A stretch of 64,000 bases of DNA from JACKAL01 sp964400355 (GCA_964400355.1 CAYNTO010000004.1:107525-171524), one strand, 5' to 3'. Counted from the first letter of the stretch, positions 9,417-18,540 are shown. Translations and numbers: made by a program. The notes: a model not told the origin generated them from the sequence alone.

Positions 9417-11055
9417 TCAAGGTCGGTTTTTTCTACCTAAAAATCTCAATCATGCGAGTCCTAAGGATCGCTTGTTCGCTCATCTTATCGATTTTGTATT
9501 GTTGTCGGTGGTGTCGTCGTTTCTAATTGGCGCTTTGGGTGGGATTGGAACGTACATTTCCATAGTGGCTTATCACATTTACTTTATTGTCGCTCACAAG
9601 GTGTATGGTTTTACAGTGGGCAAACAGGCTATGGGTATCTTTATTGCCAACACCGAAAGTACGAGTGTGACACTCAAGCAGATTGTGCTGCGTGAAACAG
9701 TTTGGAAATGGTTGTCTGCGGTCATTTTGATGTATGGCTTTTTACGTTTGGCTGTAATGGGTGAAGCGCTTCACGACAAAATGGCGAGAACCACGGTGCT
9801 CACGGAAAAGCGCAAAGAGGTGAGTTTTTTTAAGACGGCCGTAGTGACAATGTGTATGTCGCTGATGTTTGGATCGTCTGTGTACTATGTGGTCACTCAA
9901 ACCGCGTTTGTGGGCCATCTTGCCGTTAAAAAGCTCGCTGAACAGGGTCATATTGTACGCGGACTTCGCGGCAATCCCAAGAGTGGATGGAGCATCGATT
10001 ATTGGAAGGGTGAAACACCCCATGGCACATTTGAGCTTCGCGGAATCCGTTTCATTTACGATTTCACCGCTTTGTATTCGGTGGGCAATGTTCACATTAA
10101 AGAAATACACGTGGCAAGCGCCGTGATGAACATGAGAGAGATGCCCCGTTTTCTGAAGAAGCAAAATGCCGACGAAAAGCAGCAGGCCGCCGATGCTCAA
10201 GAGGACGGTGAAGGTGCTGTATCAAGGGTGGCGCGGTTGTTGGTGGACAAGGTCAATCTAGCAAAAATTCGTATTGCACGACCAGGGTTGGACACGATCG
10301 AAGTTGATCAGTTTTCCATAGTTTCTTTAATGATCGATCGTCGAGACGCCAGTGTAAAACAGGCGTATATCGACTCTTCAAAGATAAAACTTCAAATTTG
10401 GGATTCTAACGTCCATTTTGCTTCGAACACCATCACTTTGCGCTCGAAGTTCGAATTGCGAAAAGGATTACACCGCGCCATCATAAAACCCATCGTCGGG
10501 AGTCTCAAGTTTGAGGGCGAAGTGTACAATCCCAAACTTTTGGACGCGGAGGTTTTCGACGGCCGCCTAAGATTGACATATGCCAATAATGGACTCAGCG
10601 TGAGTGCTCGAGGGTTGACGCCGTCATTGTATGTCAACTACGACAATGCTCTTCGCAACATCACAGCCGATTTGCGCAACTCTGTTTGCAGTGGTTATGG
10701 CTGCCTCACAGGAGGCCGCGCTCACGGTTCGTTTTATCACACGAATAAAAAATTCTTATTTAGAGACCAAGATGTTTGGGCTGAGGGCCACGAGGACGAT
10801 GTCATGAAATTGCAACTGACATCCCTGTGGATGAACGCCATTTCCCGTTCGCCGATCTTCTCCGTAGCCACGGATTACGACATCGAAGACTTCGTAAGCA
10901 TACTCTACTATAAAAAGATGTATGGCGATCTGGCCAAAGCAGAAAAGCCAAGAGTGGATCGCATCCGCAAAGATTTCTTCAAGTACTCCAATCGCACGCT
11001 CACCAGCGACACCCCAAAGGGCGCGATACCTGGGATCGAAGACTTTAATAAATAG
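9406..11055 (+). CDS. RDD-domain membrane protein fused to an AsmA-like periplasmic domain
   Basis: The first ~130 residues are an RDD domain (RLFAHLIDFVLLS, VGKQAMGIFI, EALHDKMARTTVL) with three to four membrane segments. A further helix at about residues 145-165 is followed by some 380 residues of beta-rich sequence (GIRFIYDFTALYSVGNVHIKEIHV and similar) resembling AsmA/DUF748-type proteins, which are linked to lipid transport between membranes. This fusion is inferred from sequence style only. Start ATG at 9406 has a GAGGGA upstream. The stop lies one base before the insertion sequence, so the native 3' flank has been separated from the gene. Confidence 0.7.
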   Translation: MLPDQGRFFLPKNLNHASPKDRLFAHLIDFVLLSVVSSFLIGALGGIGTYISIVAYHIYFIVAHKVYGFTVGKQAMGIFIANTESTSVTLKQIVLRETVWKWLSAVILMYGFLRLAVMGEALHDKMARTTVLTEKRKEVSFFKTAVVTMCMSLMFGSSVYYVVTQTAFVGHLAVKKLAEQGHIVRGLRGNPKSGWSIDYWKGETPHGTFELRGIRFIYDFTALYSVGNVHIKEIHVASAVMNMREMPRFLKKQNADEKQQAADAQEDGEGAVSRVARLLVDKVNLAKIRIARPGLDTIEVDQFSIVSLMIDRRDASVKQAYIDSSKIKLQIWDSNVHFASNTITLRSKFELRKGLHRAIIKPIVGSLKFEGEVYNPKLLDAEVFDGRLRLTYANNGLSVSARGLTPSLYVNYDNALRNITADLRNSVCSGYGCLTGGRAHGSFYHTNKKFLFRDQDVWAEGHEDDVMKLQLTSLWMNAISRSPIFSVATDYDIEDFVSILYYKKMYGDLAKAEKPRVDRIRKDFFKYSNRTLTSDTPKGAIPGIEDFNK

Positions 11056-11056
11056 T

Positions 11057-11076
11057 AAACTGGCCCCCTACGCTGT
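11057..11076 (+). repeat. IS terminal inverted repeat, left
   Basis: Twenty bases identical to the reverse complement of 11998-12017. It begins one base after the stop codon of the upstream gene. Confidence 0.92.
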
Positions 11077-11949
11077 GCTCAGTTTTTGGTTGTGCTTCAT
11101 GGCATAAATCATAATATGCGCTGCAAGCCTCTCTCGCTTTTTTGTGGTGCACCAGGTTTTTCTAAACAACCTATTTATGTTCGCTCTCATCATGGCACAT
11201 GTATGATTTAAACTAAAAATCGGATCCCACTTGAGCTTTTTTAGCTCCCCCTGGCCCGTGATTGCACCTCGTCCACCGAGCACGGTTTCATAATGAGCAT
11301 TGGGAAAGAATTTTTTAACGTCAGCTGCATAGTGAGGGTTAGAATCAGAACGTATTATTGCTGCAGGATGAATCAGCCTCTGCGCACGGGCAAAGAGCTT
11401 TTTTCTGGCAGCTCCACGATGGTCTTTCCGATACCCGTACTTTTTCAGAGCGCGTTTTGACAGAAGACCCTTGGCTGGCATCTGTGACACTTCAAAATCC
11501 AATATTCGGCGCGTTTTAAACTCCACCATTAACGTCACCGAGAGGGGTTTAAGTTTCGTGTGCTCAAATGTTTCTAAATCATCAAACTCCACCTCGGTGG
11601 CGAGAGGTGCTCGTCGATTGCTGGCGTAGAATTTTAACTCCTCTCTTTGGCTTAAATAGAGAAACTTTCTCACCACGGTTTTGCGATTGAGTTTTAGGCT
11701 CCGCGCAATTTCGCGTTGGCTCATGCCGCCAGAGATGAGCTTGCGCAGGATCTGATTTTTATGGCGCTTTTTTTGTGAAAAACAAGGGTGATTGGTGGCG
11801 GAGGAAAAAGATCTACGGCACCTTTTACACCAGAATCTAGAGATCCATTGGCCGTCTGAGCGCCGGTAAAAGAAACCTTTGCGGATTATTCGATTAATTT
11901 TCGAACGTTTGTTCTTGGGTGTCAGACATTGAGGACAGTGTGTATGCAT
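11068..11949 (-). CDS. IS1-like transposase, single reading frame
   Basis: Seen in order: N-terminal zinc finger (CPQC ... WCKRCRRSF), a helix-turn-helix (GGMSQREIARSLKLNRKTVVRKFL), then a catalytic-type domain with EFDDLETFEH, IIRSDSNPHYAAD and a C-terminal FSLNHTCAMMRANINRLFRKTW. This architecture corresponds to InsA plus InsB of IS1 in one frame. In my alignment the residue in place of the last catalytic Glu of IS1 (in IERHN) is Asn (LNH), so the third acidic residue may be elsewhere or the family may differ. Start chosen at ATG 11949 just before the zinc finger; GTG 11970 is an alternative. Both starts fall in a hairpin. Confidence 0.85.
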   Translation of the reverse strand: MHTHCPQCLTPKNKRSKINRIIRKGFFYRRSDGQWISRFWCKRCRRSFSSATNHPCFSQKKRHKNQILRKLISGGMSQREIARSLKLNRKTVVRKFLYLSQREELKFYASNRRAPLATEVEFDDLETFEHTKLKPLSVTLMVEFKTRRILDFEVSQMPAKGLLSKRALKKYGYRKDHRGAARKKLFARAQRLIHPAAIIRSDSNPHYAADVKKFFPNAHYETVLGGRGAITGQGELKKLKWDPIFSLNHTCAMMRANINRLFRKTWCTTKKRERLAAHIMIYAMKHNQKLSTA

Positions 11950-11970
11950 GGAGTAGAGCTGTGCATACAC
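11940..11970 (-). promoter_or_regulatory. Fold-back hairpin over the transposase start codons
   Basis: Arms GTGTATGCA (11940-11948) and TGCATACAC (11962-11970) are perfectly complementary with a 13-base loop. In the minus-strand transcript the GUG at 11970 and most of the AUG at 11949 are base-paired, which would limit transposase translation from read-through RNA, as known for several insertion sequences. Confidence 0.5.
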
Positions 11971-11997
11971 AGTGCCCGAAATAGCCTGCTAAAAAGG

Positions 11998-12017
11998 ACA
12001 GCGTAGGGGGCCAGTTT
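11998..12017 (-). repeat. IS terminal inverted repeat, right
   Basis: Inverted copy of 11057-11076. Its last base is also the first plus-strand base of the complement of the neighbouring gene's stop codon. Confidence 0.92.
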
Positions 12018-12385
12018 TAAAAGGGTTTAAAGAGTACTAGGCCCACCGCTGCCGCCGCCACGAGTATCAGCAACACTATATTGCCCCATCGTGGTAAAAC
12101 ATTGCGAAACGCGATAGTGGGAAAAATCGCGATAATCAGCCAGCAGATCAGTTTACCGTAAAGCCACGGCGATGTGGATAGGGAGTACTGTGCTTTGGCA
12201 ATGAGGCCAAACCCTGTCACAAAAACAAACAGCCCCGTGATTCCGTGGAGGATCATAATGATCTTTCGACTTCCCAAATTTTGTTTGTTGCCACCACTCA
12301 ACACATGAAACCCAATTGCTCCTACGGTCAGAAAGCCAATAAATAAACTGACGAGATGCAAATATAAGTAAAAATGATAGCTCAT
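12017..12385 (-). CDS. Small four-helix membrane protein (SirB/DUF2269-like)
   Basis: A 122-residue protein made almost entirely of four hydrophobic helices; the first begins YLYLHLVSLFIGFLTVGAIGFHVL with a conserved-looking His, and the second is HGITGLFVFVTGFGLIA. This layout is that of the small SirB2/DUF2269-like integral membrane families, but assignment is tentative and no function is claimed. A strong AGGAGA precedes the ATG. The C-terminus (VLFKPF) ends at the boundary of the insertion sequence, so the last stop base may derive from the insertion. Confidence 0.7.
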   Translation of the reverse strand: MSYHFYLYLHLVSLFIGFLTVGAIGFHVLSGGNKQNLGSRKIIMILHGITGLFVFVTGFGLIAKAQYSLSTSPWLYGKLICWLIIAIFPTIAFRNVLPRWGNIVLLILVAAAAVGLVLFKPF

Positions 12386-12463
12386 GGGATCTCCTGTGTG
12401 ATGGGAATGAAGTATCCTTTGCTGCTAAGGGAGTCAAAGCGCCATGCAGTGTGCGGAATGTGT

Positions 12464-12492
12464 TTTACAAATCCGTCATTTGTCGACACACT
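12464..12492 (+). promoter_or_regulatory. Candidate promoter, leaderless geometry
   Basis: -35 TTTACA (12464-12469), 17-base spacer, weak -10 CACACT (12487-12492), then 7 bases to ATG 12500, with no Shine-Dalgarno. Confidence 0.35.
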
Positions 12493-12499
12493 TAAAACC

Positions 12500-12982
12500 A
12501 TGTTCGGTATGACAGCGTTGGAAACCTGGGAATTCTTAAGTTATGTGGTCACCGTCGTGGGTTTACCGATGGCCATCGGTGTATTTATGTTCGAGCAGCG
12601 CAAAGAGCGCCAAAACGAAGACGAAGAGATCTACCAACGCCTCTCCGACGAATACGCCGACTTCCTCCAACTGCTGCTCAACAATGCCGATTTGAGATTG
12701 ATGTCCCATGAGGATTTGGACATGCAATTCAACGACGAACAACAGGAGCGCAAGCGGATCATTTTTGAGCTTTTAATCTCACTGTTTGAGCGAGCCTTCA
12801 TTTTGGTTTATGAACCGCACATGAACACTCAGACCAAGCGTTTGTGGTCGAGCTGGGAAGATTACATTCGCTATTGGTGCCGCCGCAAAGATTTTAGGGC
12901 CGCACTTAAAACGTTGCTCGATGGTGAAGATCCCGATTTCGAGCAGTACATTTTAAAAATTGCAGCCGAAGCAAAACCGTAG
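12500..12982 (+). CDS. Membrane-anchored conserved protein (DUF4760-like)
   Basis: Start taken at ATG 12500, giving 160 residues: one membrane helix (FLSYVVTVVGLPMAIGVFMF) followed by a charged helical cytoplasmic domain rich in Glu, Arg and Trp (FEQRKERQNEDEEIYQRL, MNTQTKRLWSSWEDYIRYW). The helix plus W-x-x-Y helical arrangement resembles the DUF4760-type family; function unknown. The longer frame to 12374 crosses the divergent promoter region and encodes atypical sequence. Ends 15 bases from the end of lpxD, convergent. Confidence 0.7.
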   Translation: MFGMTALETWEFLSYVVTVVGLPMAIGVFMFEQRKERQNEDEEIYQRLSDEYADFLQLLLNNADLRLMSHEDLDMQFNDEQQERKRIIFELLISLFERAFILVYEPHMNTQTKRLWSSWEDYIRYWCRRKDFRAALKTLLDGEDPDFEQYILKIAAEAKP

Positions 12983-12996
12983 TTGAGGCGTCCGAC

Positions 12997-14055
12997 TCAG
13001 TCTTTGGTTGCGCTGTTTTTAATTAACTTTTTCAGCGTTTCACGCATTTCTGGAAGTTTAACCATGGCGGCTTTGGTCCTTAAAAAGTCTTGCATCTTTT
13101 GCAGCGGATAGCCCGAATATTGACCAGACTCGGTGATGCTTTTAGTGACCGCCGAATGACCGCCCAATTGGACATTGTCGGTAATAGTGATGTGCCCCGT
13201 AACCGAAGTTTTCCCGCCAGTGACAAAGTTGTTACCGATTTTCGACGAACCGGCCATGCCGAATTGGGCGGTGATCAAACCATTTTTACCGATGACGGAA
13301 TTGTGAGCCAAGTGAACCTGATTGTCTATTTTTGTGCCGCGCCCGATGAGCGAATCCCCAATCGTGCCTCGATCGATGGAGCAGTTGGCGCCCACATGCA
13401 CGTCGTCCTCTAAAACGACGCGGCCGGAATGGGGAATTCGATAATGATTCCACTTTTCGTCGTGGGCATACCCGTAGCCTTCAGAGCCAATGCAGGTGTT
13501 GGGCAGGACTTCACAGTTTTTGCCGACCACACAAGAATGGCCGATGTACACCAATGGATGAATGGTCGTGCCGTCGCCGATGTGCACGTTGTCTTCCACG
13601 ACACTGTTGGCGCCAATGTAGCAGTTTTCACCGATCACTACACCTTCGCCAAGAACCACGCCGTGAGCGATGGTTGCGGAGTCTGCAATCGTGCACGAAT
13701 CGGGTATGAAGGCGCTATTGGTGCGGCGGGGAATGTGGGTGTTTCTGTAAGGAGTTGCTAAAAAATAATCACTCTTGATTTTGGCCATGAGCAATTCCGG
13801 GTTGGAACTCAGAATCCACGTCTTCGCACTGTTCGCAGGAATTTGTGCGGCGTTATTTTTGGGTGCGAGAACAATTGCAGCGTCGCTTTTCTCCACGGCG
13901 TCGATCCACTTCTCTGCGGTGATATACACCATGGCGCCTTTACGAATGCTCTCGACAGCAGCAATAGCGTGAGCCACCGCTTTTTCATCGCCACGGACCT
14001 CGGTGATGAGGGAGGGGTATTTTTGCCGTAATTCTGCACAGGACACTGTTTTCAC
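12997..14055 (-). CDS. lpxD: UDP-3-O-acylglucosamine N-acyltransferase
   Basis: Third step of lipid A synthesis: adds the 3-hydroxyacyl chain to the 2-amino group of UDP-3-O-acylglucosamine. An N-terminal uridine-binding domain (about 1-100) is followed by many hexapeptide repeats forming a left-handed beta-helix (GVVLGEGVVIGENCYIGANSVV and so on) with the catalytic His in VHLAHNSVIG, and a C-terminal helical tail. GTG at 14055 is preferred because GAGGAG lies six bases upstream; it yields 352 residues. No other lpx gene is adjacent; the paralogous partner enzymes must be elsewhere. Confidence 0.94.
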   Translation of the reverse strand: MKTVSCAELRQKYPSLITEVRGDEKAVAHAIAAVESIRKGAMVYITAEKWIDAVEKSDAAIVLAPKNNAAQIPANSAKTWILSSNPELLMAKIKSDYFLATPYRNTHIPRRTNSAFIPDSCTIADSATIAHGVVLGEGVVIGENCYIGANSVVEDNVHIGDGTTIHPLVYIGHSCVVGKNCEVLPNTCIGSEGYGYAHDEKWNHYRIPHSGRVVLEDDVHVGANCSIDRGTIGDSLIGRGTKIDNQVHLAHNSVIGKNGLITAQFGMAGSSKIGNNFVTGGKTSVTGHITITDNVQLGGHSAVTKSITESGQYSGYPLQKMQDFLRTKAAMVKLPEMRETLKKLIKNSATKD

Positions 14056-14244
14056 GCGGTTCTCCTCTAGCGAAGTGCCCATATTACCCATCGCCGCCCA
14101 GAGATCAACCCGCCTGTGAGACCAAAGATGCCGCGTTGTTTAATATTTGTCTATTCCTAAACTTGACTGCAGCGTCGGGACACATAAAATTCTCCATGCC
14201 CCAGAGGCCCGGGTATGCCGGTATCAGCTCAATAGAGAGGTTTT

Positions 14245-16674
14245 ATGTTAAAATCTTTGGAATCGTTTTTAAAAGACAAAATGCCCGCCATTCCGTGGAA
14301 GTCAGCGAAAGCTGTTTTGGAATTAAAGAATGAAGGGGGCACGATTCCGTTTATTGCGCGTTACCGTAAAGAGAAAACCGGCAACATGGACGAAGTGCAG
14401 ATTCGCGACGTTATCGATGGCGAAGTGGAGTACAACGAAATCCTCCAGCGCAAAGAATTTGTTCTCAAAGAAATCAGCGAACAAGGCAACTTGAGTGACG
14501 ATTTAAAAAAGCGCATAGAAACCTCCTGGTCTCTTCCCGAAATCGAAGAGCTTTATCGCCCATACAAGAAAAAGAAAAAAACCAAGGCCACTCTGGCGCG
14601 CGAAGCGGGTATTGAGCCACTGGCCGACTGGATCTGGGAACTGGGTCAAGGCGCCGACAACGGCGGCGTCACACTCGAGGTTAAGGCCAAAGATTTTATC
14701 AATGTGGAAAAGCAATTCGCCACGTATGATGAAGTTCTCCGCGGTGCCAGCAATATTTTAATCGAACGCATCTCCAACAACCCCGAACTGCGTGCTGCGG
14801 TTCGCGACGAGTTTGCAACCAACGGAAAAATATCCTCAAAGCCGGGCAAAAAAATCAAAGCCCATTCCAAATTTGAGATGTATTTCGACCACACCGAACC
14901 TGTGAAATCGCTGCTCCTCAAAAAGAACTCCCATCGCTATTTGGCCATGCGCCGCGGATGGACCGAGGAGGAGTTGGCGGTGACGGTGACAGCGGACGAA
15001 GATATGCTGCTTGCCAAGTTTCAAAATTTTGCATGTCCCAATAAAAACACCGTGGCCAAAAACTTTTTAGATTTGGCCGCGAAATCTGCACTCACCATTC
15101 ACGTGGTGCCTTCGATCGTCAACGAGCTCCACCGCGAGCTCAAGGACGAAGCCGATATTCATGCCATCGAAGTCTTTGCAAGCAACGTTAAAAAAGTTCT
15201 TCTCTCAAGCCCTCTTGGGCCCCGTTGTGTGTTGGGTGTGGATCCCGGCGTGCGCACGGGCTGTAAAATTGCTTTGGTGGATAAACAGGGGCATTTTATT
15301 TCGAACACTGTGTTGCATATACAGGGGGATGGCGCAGACACCAAAGCCAAGGCCCTCTTCCAAGAGGTTCTTAAGCAAATTCAAATCGAGGCCATCGCCG
15401 TAGGTAACGGCACGGGCGGCCGCGAGGCCGAGGTGTTTTTGCGCCGAATCCTCAAAGAACTGGGCAAAGAGATTCCGGTGATTTTGGTGAGCGAGTCGGG
15501 TGCGAGTATCTACTCCGCCTCCGACGTCGCACGCAATGAGTTCCCGGATTTGGATCTCACGGTGAGAGGTGCAATTTCCATCGCGCGCCGTCTTCAGGAT
15601 CCCTTGGCGGAGCTGGTTAAGATCGAACCTAAAAGTATTGGTGTGGGGCAGTACCAGCACGATGTGTCCCAACCCACCCTAAAAAAGAAATTGGACGAAG
15701 TGGTGGAGTCGTGTGTGAACAATGTGGGTGTAGATGTGAATACGGCATCCACCATGTTGCTCCAGTATGTGGCTGGCATTGGTCCTGCAACTGCAAAAAA
15801 TATCGTCGAGTTTCGCAAACAAAAGGGTTTGTTCAAACGCCGCGAGGATCTCAACAAAGTTCCCAATTTTTCGTCGAAAGTTTTTGAGCAGTCCGCCGGC
15901 TTCTTGCGCGTGCGCGGTGGCGAGGTCGCCCTCGACGCTACAGGCGTGCATCCCGAACGCTATGCGGCTGTAAAGGACATCGCCTCTGAGCTCGGCTCCA
16001 CATTGGGTGAAATGATGGGTAAAGGCGCCGATCAAATGCTCAAGGTCAAAGACAAGTGGGTGGGTCTCATTGGGGAATTCACTTTTAATGATATTTATGA
16101 GGAACTTAAAAAACCAGGCCGCGATCCGCGCGCCGAGTTTCAACCATTTCAGTTCCGCGACGACATTTTTGGAATTAAAGACGTAAAACCAGATATGATC
16201 TGCAACGGCATAGTCACCAATGTTACCAATTTTGGTGCGTTCGTCGACATTGGCGTTCATCAGGATGGTTTGGTGCACATTTCGGAACTTTCCAATCAGT
16301 TCGTCAATGACGCACAAAAGGTCGTGAGCCCGGGAGATGCAGTGACAGTGAAAGTGAAAGGTGTGGATCTGGAGAAAAACCAAATCTCACTCACTATGAA
16401 ACTGACGGAGTCGGCCGAGGCCAAACCGCGTCGCGAGCACGCCGATCGTAAAGAGCAGGGGCCACGTAGCGACAAGCCGCGCGGCGATCGTCCACGGGGC
16501 GAGCGCAAAGAGGGGCCTCGTCAAGAGAGAGCGGCAAAGGGTGGGCAGCATGGCGGACAAAAAGGTGGAGGCCAAGATCGCGGACAGGATCGTGGACAAG
16601 ACCGCGGTGGAAAACCAAAGGGCCAGCCATTCAATAATCCATTCGCGGCCCTTCAGGATATTCGCAAAAACTAA
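14245..16674 (+). CDS. tex: Tex-family RNA-binding transcription accessory protein
   Basis: Domains in order: helical N-terminal region (residues 1-190), a YqgF/RNase H-like domain with CVLGVDPGVRTGCKIALVD (about 327-450), helix-hairpin-helix repeats (AGIGPATAKNIVEFR and VPNFSSKVFEQSAGFLRV, about 510-560) and an S1 RNA-binding domain (GIVTNVTNFGAFVDIGVHQDGLVHISELS, about 650-715). A Lys/Arg/Gly/Gln-rich tail with repeated GQDRGQDRG extends the protein to 809 residues, slightly longer than usual. Starts after AGAGAGG. Its stop is immediately followed by recQ, suggesting co-expression. Confidence 0.95.
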   Translation: MLKSLESFLKDKMPAIPWKSAKAVLELKNEGGTIPFIARYRKEKTGNMDEVQIRDVIDGEVEYNEILQRKEFVLKEISEQGNLSDDLKKRIETSWSLPEIEELYRPYKKKKKTKATLAREAGIEPLADWIWELGQGADNGGVTLEVKAKDFINVEKQFATYDEVLRGASNILIERISNNPELRAAVRDEFATNGKISSKPGKKIKAHSKFEMYFDHTEPVKSLLLKKNSHRYLAMRRGWTEEELAVTVTADEDMLLAKFQNFACPNKNTVAKNFLDLAAKSALTIHVVPSIVNELHRELKDEADIHAIEVFASNVKKVLLSSPLGPRCVLGVDPGVRTGCKIALVDKQGHFISNTVLHIQGDGADTKAKALFQEVLKQIQIEAIAVGNGTGGREAEVFLRRILKELGKEIPVILVSESGASIYSASDVARNEFPDLDLTVRGAISIARRLQDPLAELVKIEPKSIGVGQYQHDVSQPTLKKKLDEVVESCVNNVGVDVNTASTMLLQYVAGIGPATAKNIVEFRKQKGLFKRREDLNKVPNFSSKVFEQSAGFLRVRGGEVALDATGVHPERYAAVKDIASELGSTLGEMMGKGADQMLKVKDKWVGLIGEFTFNDIYEELKKPGRDPRAEFQPFQFRDDIFGIKDVKPDMICNGIVTNVTNFGAFVDIGVHQDGLVHISELSNQFVNDAQKVVSPGDAVTVKVKGVDLEKNQISLTMKLTESAEAKPRREHADRKEQGPRSDKPRGDRPRGERKEGPRQERAAKGGQHGGQKGGGQDRGQDRGQDRGGKPKGQPFNNPFAALQDIRKN

Positions 16675-16675
16675 G

Positions 16676-18268
16676 GTGCTCAACGAAACAGTAACCCCTG
16701 TATTATTAGAGCAAACTTTGCAGACGGCCTTTCACTTGCCCGAGTTTCGGCGTGGGCAAAAAGAGATCATCACCTCGGTGATTCGGGGTAAGGATGTTCT
16801 CGCAGTTCTTCCTACCGGTGGTGGCAAGTCGCTCTGTTACCAATTGCCAGCGGTTATCCAGCAAAAATTGGTTATCGTGATCTCTCCGCTCATTGCGCTT
16901 ATGAAAGACCAGGTGTCCTCATTGGCGGAAATCAACGTGCCTGCTGGGTGTTTGCATTCCGGCCAATCAGAGGCCGAAAAGAAAGACGTCTTCCGGCGGC
17001 TCGGCGAGGGCGGTGCGTTTGTGCTGTATCTCTCTCCGGAACGCGCGCAAAAAGAGGGTTTTCATTTGTGGCTGCGCGGTCGGTCCATCGCGCTGTTTGC
17101 CATCGATGAGGCGCACTGCGTGTCCCAATGGGGTCATGATTTTCGCGAAGAGTACTCGCAGCTCGGAATTCTGAAAACTTTGCGTCCGGATGTTCCCATA
17201 CTGGCGCTTACCGCGTCTGCAACACCCACGGTGCTTTCGGATATTGCTCGTCAGCTCCATATTTTTCAGGCCGAACGGCACGTCCACGGGTTTTATCGGC
17301 CCAACCTTTATTACCAGGTGGTTCTTTGTACCGATGAGGCCGATAAAAAACTTTTACTCGAGCAAGCCATTCGCCAAACTCCCGAGGGTCGCGTTCTCGT
17401 CTATTGTGGAACGCGAAAAATCACTGCAGAGGTTTCTGAATATCTGGAATCACGCTTTGAGGGGGTGAGCTATTACCATGCCGGTCTCTCAGGCTCGACG
17501 CGCACGCAGCGCCAAGAGGACTACGAGTCGGGCAAATTCCGGATTCTAGTAGCGACCAATGCATTTGGAATGGGGATCGATCATCCGGATGTGCGCCTTG
17601 TGGTGCACTTTCAAATGCCAGCCAATATCGATTCTCTCTACCAAGAGATGGGACGCGCCGGCCGCGACGGCAAGAATTCCACTTGCGTCCTCCTCTACGC
17701 TCGCAAAGACAAAGGACTGCAAGGATTTTTTATTCAGCAATCCGATGCACCCTACGCGATCAAAAAGGCACGTTGGAGCACCTTCGATGCGCTAGTGGAT
17801 TACTGCGAAAATAGCGAGTGCCGGCACGCGGAAATACTCACTTACTATAAAGACTCGCAGCGAATCACCAGCTGCGGGCACTGTGACGTGTGCGACCCGG
17901 AATCTCCGCGAAAAATTAATCGCCCCCAACGGAAACCCTCGGTGGAAGACGCTCTTGTTTCTGTTCGTGGTGTGGCGTCCGGGAAAAAAGCCAAGACAAA
18001 AAAATCGAAGAAGGGCCCCGAAGACACGCCTCTAGAGGGTTTGGAGGCATTGCGTTTTGAAGACCTGCGGGCCTGGCGGAAAACAAAGGCCACCGAACTC
18101 GATGTGCCGGCTTTTATAGTGTGTAGCGATAAGACGCTCCGTCACTTGGCTGTTGCGAATCCACAAGATCTCCAGCAACTTGGAGCCATCTATGGATTGG
18201 GCGAATCAAAGATCAATCAATTTGGGTTAGAAATTCTTGCCCGATTGAGCGGAACACAGCTTGAATAA
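16676..18268 (+). CDS. recQ: RecQ-family DNA helicase with zinc and HRDC domains but no winged helix
   Basis: ATP-dependent 3'-5' DNA helicase. Seen: FRRGQKEII motif 0, Walker A LPTGGGKSLCYQ, DEAHCVSQWGHDFR, LTASAT, and motif VI QEMGRAGRDG, then a four-Cys zinc element (CENSECR ... CGHCDVC) and an HRDC domain (DLRAWRKTKATELDVPAFIV) at the C-terminus. Between zinc site and HRDC there are only about 60 Lys-rich residues, too few for the RQC winged helix. GTG at 16676, one base after the tex stop, is the first plausible start; the longer frame into tex encodes the antisense-like Arg/Gly tail and is unlikely. Confidence 0.9.
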   Translation: MLNETVTPVLLEQTLQTAFHLPEFRRGQKEIITSVIRGKDVLAVLPTGGGKSLCYQLPAVIQQKLVIVISPLIALMKDQVSSLAEINVPAGCLHSGQSEAEKKDVFRRLGEGGAFVLYLSPERAQKEGFHLWLRGRSIALFAIDEAHCVSQWGHDFREEYSQLGILKTLRPDVPILALTASATPTVLSDIARQLHIFQAERHVHGFYRPNLYYQVVLCTDEADKKLLLEQAIRQTPEGRVLVYCGTRKITAEVSEYLESRFEGVSYYHAGLSGSTRTQRQEDYESGKFRILVATNAFGMGIDHPDVRLVVHFQMPANIDSLYQEMGRAGRDGKNSTCVLLYARKDKGLQGFFIQQSDAPYAIKKARWSTFDALVDYCENSECRHAEILTYYKDSQRITSCGHCDVCDPESPRKINRPQRKPSVEDALVSVRGVASGKKAKTKKSKKGPEDTPLEGLEALRFEDLRAWRKTKATELDVPAFIVCSDKTLRHLAVANPQDLQQLGAIYGLGESKINQFGLEILARLSGTQLE

Positions 18269-18381
18269 AATCCTGGCCAGCTATTCCTCCACAAAAAATA
18301 TAAAATATTTGTAATTTTAATCACAACTACATTGAACTTTTTTGAATTTAGAATTTTTCTCCACATTCTAAAAATCGAATT

Positions 18382-18408
18382 TTGCGCGCCCGGATTTTCG
18401 ACTATAGT
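18382..18408 (+). promoter_or_regulatory. Candidate promoter of the hybrid kinase gene
   Basis: TTGCGC (18382-18387) with a 15-base spacer, or TTTGCG (18381) with 16, before a good -10 TATAGT (18403-18408). The preceding 100 bases are AT-rich. Confidence 0.35.
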
Positions 18409-18540
18409 GGGGCTTGAGTCGACGCGGTCACGGCCGCTCAAAGAGTTTACTGTGAGAGCGCGGTTCATTGTAAAAAGTACTGTAAGTTATTGCTGAGGCT
18501 CCTTGCTAACGGCGGTACCAGTGAAAGAAACTACGAAGCC

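Larger units (their letters stand above)
11057..12017. mobile_element. IS1-like insertion sequence, 961 bp
   Basis: Perfect 20-bp terminal inverted repeats AAACTGGCCCCCTACGCTGT are present at 11057-11076 and, inverted, at 11998-12017, enclosing one transposase gene on the minus strand. The outermost two or three A/T bases may be chance. No clear target-site duplication is visible. The element lies exactly between the stop codon of the RDD gene (11053-11055) and the stop codon of the opposing membrane protein (12017-12019), leaving both proteins intact. Confidence 0.9.

Noticed and set aside
16541..16675. N-terminal extension of recQ into tex
   Set aside because: The extra 45 residues are a frame-shadow of the Arg/Gly tail of tex; the RecQ fold begins after the GTG at 16676.
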